This document shows, piece by piece, positions 22,023-25,288 of a stretch of 25,288 nt of DNA. The DNA lies in NCBI GenBank assembly GCA_015501075.1, contig JADNYJ010000458.1:1-25288 (forward strand), read 5' to 3'. Both the position numbers and the translations under genes were made by a program. The stretch's first letter is position 1. Each line of letters opens with the position of its first letter. The stretch is from Gymnopilus junonius (taxonomy: Eukaryota > Basidiomycota > Agaricomycetes > Agaricales > Galerinaceae). The notes below the pieces were generated by a model, which searched no databases, was not told the origin of the DNA, and saw nothing but the letters and a program-made list of their open reading frames with translations.

Positions 22023-25000
22023 ATGGAGTTGACCACAGGGCGGGTTTCATCTCTGCCTCCCTTGCTTTACGAAGAGCCGTACTCTTCTTTGCATCTGACA
22101 CCGTCTTCAACGATAGAGAAGAACGAAGAACAGGTCTGGCAGGACTTGTCACGGTTCTACGCAGAAAACGAACAAACGATTGAACGAACTATCACCTTCA
22201 ATGTCGCTGCTGGTTCCAAGGACGCAGATCCATCTGAATTAAATTTCGCAATTGATACCTTTGTAGAAACTACGAAGGTCATACTTGATGGTCTGGTGAT
22301 GCTGGGAACATCCATCCCATTCTAGGCGGTAAGTCTTTCACTTCGCTGTTGTCTGTAGCTAAATTGACTGTCATTCACTGGGCAATTTATAGTGGCCATA
22401 TTCGCATTTCACTCCGTCATTAGCTTGGATCTCAGTAGACGGGATAATAACAAGAAGGTCATCGCCGTAAAGTTGCAAATGCAAAATATGATGTGCACCA
22501 TGTTCCAGTGCGTATGGCCTTTATGATACCTAAGGGACGAATCAAGAAACAACATCTTCAAATAGACTTCGAAGACTCAAGCACGTCCATGTCCAAGGAG
22601 AAGAAAAGTTACAACAAAGAGGCAATTACAACGCTTGATCAAGGTCATCGCAGAGGATATCACGGCATGCGGAAGCGATTTGAACTACTATATGGACCGC
22701 AAATTCATCGGTGAGCCAGATATTCTCAAAACTTAGCTTTTAGTACTGACGAGAACTGACAAACTAGCAAAATTAATCAATGCAAAGATATACGAACACC
22801 GGTTTGCTGGTCACATCGATGCTTTCGTTCAGCGGCGTTCAGAACTTCAAAGTATGATTACTTCTTACACTTCAGCTGGAGTCGACTTCGCAAATATGTC
22901 CCTCATCGCTGTCGGTCACAAGCTCAGCGCAATGGACAGCAAACTCGACACCATTTTCCGTGCTCTTGATACTCCTCGCGAAAGGATGCTCTCAAATTTA
23001 TTGAAGACAATGGAGGAGCTGAAAAGTGCATCATCAAGAGGAACTCCTTCAGAGACTGTTAGTAAGAGTCGGTGAAGTTTCTCAGACAGCGAAGAACACT
23101 GCCATTCAGCGAGAAGAGCTGACTGAACTGCGCCAAACATTGATTGTGGAACTCAGCGATAATGTAGAACAGGCCTTGGCAAAGAACCAAGCACGATTTG
23201 AAAAACTGCTTGCTGTTCAGAATATCAATCTTGAGCGCATATCTGGTCGGATTGAGGAACAGGGTGTCAAGATGCAAGGCCACGACATGAAACTTGACAA
23301 GCTTGTCAGCACCTCCCTCCTAATACTTGAAGAGGGAAGATTGGTCAAGAAGGCAATTGTTCCAAGTTCAACAATAAAATTGAAAGATCCAGTAAGCTTT
23401 TCAGCCGCTTCTATCTCAAATTTTCTTCATTGTGGCTACAGGAGTTACAACAGATTTGGGATCGAATGGTAATTAGAACAGGTTATCCAACGCTGCATAT
23501 TGTTGTAATTTCTTTCTCTTCCAGGGCTTGAAAAGGAGCGTCAAAGCAACAACCTTTGTACTGACTTTCCGAGATCATATTCTCAATGATCGTTCCACGA
23601 CCAATACGCCGTATGTACCGCCCTTGTCTCCCCTCCATCCTGAATCATCCCCGTTTTTATTATCAACCGATGATGTTTCCACTGGGGAGAAACCATTAGC
23701 CAACATGGTACAGGAAAAGACGCAGATATATGGTTACTCAAGTATATCGACGTCACTCATGTCCGTCCCATAGTTGAAGCCATAGACGAAGATGGGTCGG
23801 TTTCATTAGCGTCAAGGAGGCCAATAAGTTTGCAATATCAAGGCCAACTGGATGGAGGTAAAATTTTCCGCAGACATTCCCACATTGACTGAGATGGCCA
23901 TCAATAGTTTGCTTCGCTGGATGGCTTACTGGGCAGCAGGTCGTTTTATTGTGAATCTGGTCATCTCTACTTATACTCACCGAATTTTTAGGATGGCATT
24001 TCAATATCACCAATTATCGCAATAAGATCTATTCGCTCATACATCATATGTATGAGGCGCTCGACTCCGTGCTCCCCGTCAACAGATACTTTATTAATCA
24101 ATACTTCGATCACACGATTATCTTTCATTATGTGGAAGGCATGCTTAAAGCCACGAATCCTCTTCCAGAGGATTCCCCGAAGGACTCGAAGCTACTAGAA
24201 CTCGTAAAGGAAATGACTGATTTAACTGAACGGAGAATATCTACAAATCTAAAGGGTGTATCTTTTATCATAAAATCTCCCTCAGATGTTGCGCTTATTG
24301 TGGGCTCTGGAAGGGTGGAAACGGCGAGTATATCATTTGTTGGAAATTTCAAAAGCTTTTCTAAGACTGTCTACAATTACAGTGGATCTTCCCATTGCTG
24401 TACCTTTTACTAAGTCGGCATTTGGAAATCATAAGGCTCGCTCAACACGTCGTGCTTGATCCCAATGAAATGACGACACATACAGAATCTCTTTCGTCGA
24501 TATTTTCAGTCTTCAATGAACGGGTGAAACGCCTTGAAGGTCTGTTATATTCTGGTGAGCCCTTTTCCCCATTGACCTTTTGCCTTGCAGCCATATTCCG
24601 TCAGATGTATCGCGACGTGGAAGCCCAGTTTAAAAGCTATGCATACGGCATGGTGAGTTTGACAACTCGTCGTTTGTTTTACCTCACCTTACTGAAAGTT
24701 TTACTAGTTTCTCGCTTCATACAAGGACTATGATATCAAGATGTCCGAGAACACGCTCCTGACACATGAAGTCAAAGAATCCGATATGACGACAAGTTTC
24801 ACCGATACAGTTGATCGTTCCATTCTCACTCAAAGCACTTTACCTACGTTTGAGTATGAAGAAATCAACATCCCTTCCCTACCGCCTCTCGAGGGACGCA
24901 GCCAACATGCAATAGAAGGAACATGGGTTGGTGTGTGCACCGGGAAGGATGGGTCGAAACTGACACACAACGTTGGTTTCGAAGTTGTTCTTGGTCCCAT

Positions 25001-25288
25001 TGTAGAAAACAAGTTGATTGGTAAAGGAAGAAACATCTCCGGCGCTGTAGAATTCGACGGCCACATTGAGTCATCCGAAGTTTCTTCAAACCCTGTACCA
25101 ATTTTCTTCAGGATATCGTGGGTAGGCCGCGACCAACAGGATGTATGGTGCAGCGGCGTATACGACCCAGAGTGCCAAAGCATACGGGGCGCATGGCTTT
25201 TTCAAGATATATCGACTTCTATTTCGTTCCCTTTTTGCAATACAGAATCCAGAAGTGACGCCGAAGATTTGGTCAACGATTCCAGCGT
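22023..25288 (+). CDS. Large agaricomycete EF-hand/coiled-coil protein (3'-partial, several frame breaks)
   Basis: Member of a basidiomycete-specific family usually labelled only as EF-hand domain protein; function unknown. Exons: 22023-22328, 22393-22507, 22566-22710, 22768-23391, 23442-23468, 23525-23857, 23908-23939, 23992-24539, 24591-24652, 24708 to the window end. In order: an N-terminal helical region (IDTFVETTKVILDGLVMLG, VAIFAFHSVISLDLSRRDNN), CGSDLNYYMDRKFI and AKLINAKIYEHRFAGHIDAF, then a long coiled coil (about 23060-23340). A canonical 12-residue EF-hand loop (DEDGS-GFISVKE) lies near 23790-23830, next to RPTGWS and WMAYWAAGWHFNITNYRNKI. The C-terminal part (GTWVGVC...IFFRISWVGRDQQDVWC..GVYD...IRGAWLF) looks like a beta-barrel. 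Frame changes at about 22308, 22620, 23015-23045, 23728, 23803 and 24380 each require one or two missing bases; with these, every exon phase fits. Confidence 0.75.

Noticed and set aside
22023..22710. NLR-like (STAND/HET-E) N-terminal domain
   Set aside because: No NACHT or NB-ARC P-loop follows; an EF-hand loop and the agaricomycete EF-hand family blocks follow instead.
22023..25288. Programmed ribosomal frameshifting in the EF-hand gene
   Set aside because: Six or more sites without a common slippery heptamer or downstream structure make recoding implausible; missing bases explain all sites at once.

Overview
The window looks like nuclear DNA of a mushroom-forming basidiomycete (Agaricomycetes). 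The evidence is dense genes with many 45-80 bp GT-AG introns, a class I hydrophobin, F-box proteins with an N-terminal coiled coil, and an agaricomycete-type EF-hand/coiled-coil protein. No rRNA, tRNA, CRISPR array or autonomous transposon was recognised.

Layout, left to right: the 3' three-quarters of CTF18 (+, 2-2583, open at the left edge, frame broken in the middle); a four-exon class I hydrophobin (+, 3398-3918) with a TATA box; a ten-exon F-box/zinc-finger protein (+, 4305-6944); a decayed PP2C phosphatase fragment (-, 7228-8040); a gene-poor stretch with a cluster of inverted repeats (8595-8960); LSM4 (+, 9346-10132); an F-box remnant (+, about 10903-11169); a long LIM-domain paxillin-like protein (-, 11964-15323); a gene-poor stretch with a diverged direct repeat; a 5'-truncated LRR/F-box fragment (-, 16962-17500) head-to-head with its intact paralogue (+, 18255-19763); the vacuolar autophagic lipase ATG15 (-, 20029-21750); and, divergent from it, a large EF-hand protein that runs off the right edge (+, 22023-25288).

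The genes do not form a pathway. They are ordinary housekeeping genes (CTF18 in sister-chromatid cohesion, LSM4 in U6 snRNA and mRNA decay, ATG15 in lysis of autophagic bodies) mixed with lineage-expanded families (F-box, hydrophobin, EF-hand).

The main signal is a pattern of frame breaks. In the F-box/zinc-finger gene, ATG15 and the EF-hand gene, every recognised exon joins correctly if one or two bases are assumed missing at a few defined places. CTF18 has about a dozen frame switches confined to roughly 1139-1700, with clean exons on both sides. LSM4, hydrophobin, the LIM gene and the 18255 F-box gene are intact. The simplest explanation is uncorrected consensus deletions in a draft assembly; true pseudogenisation is the alternative. 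I found no convincing previously undescribed system. The EF-hand protein is the best candidate for a poorly characterised family.
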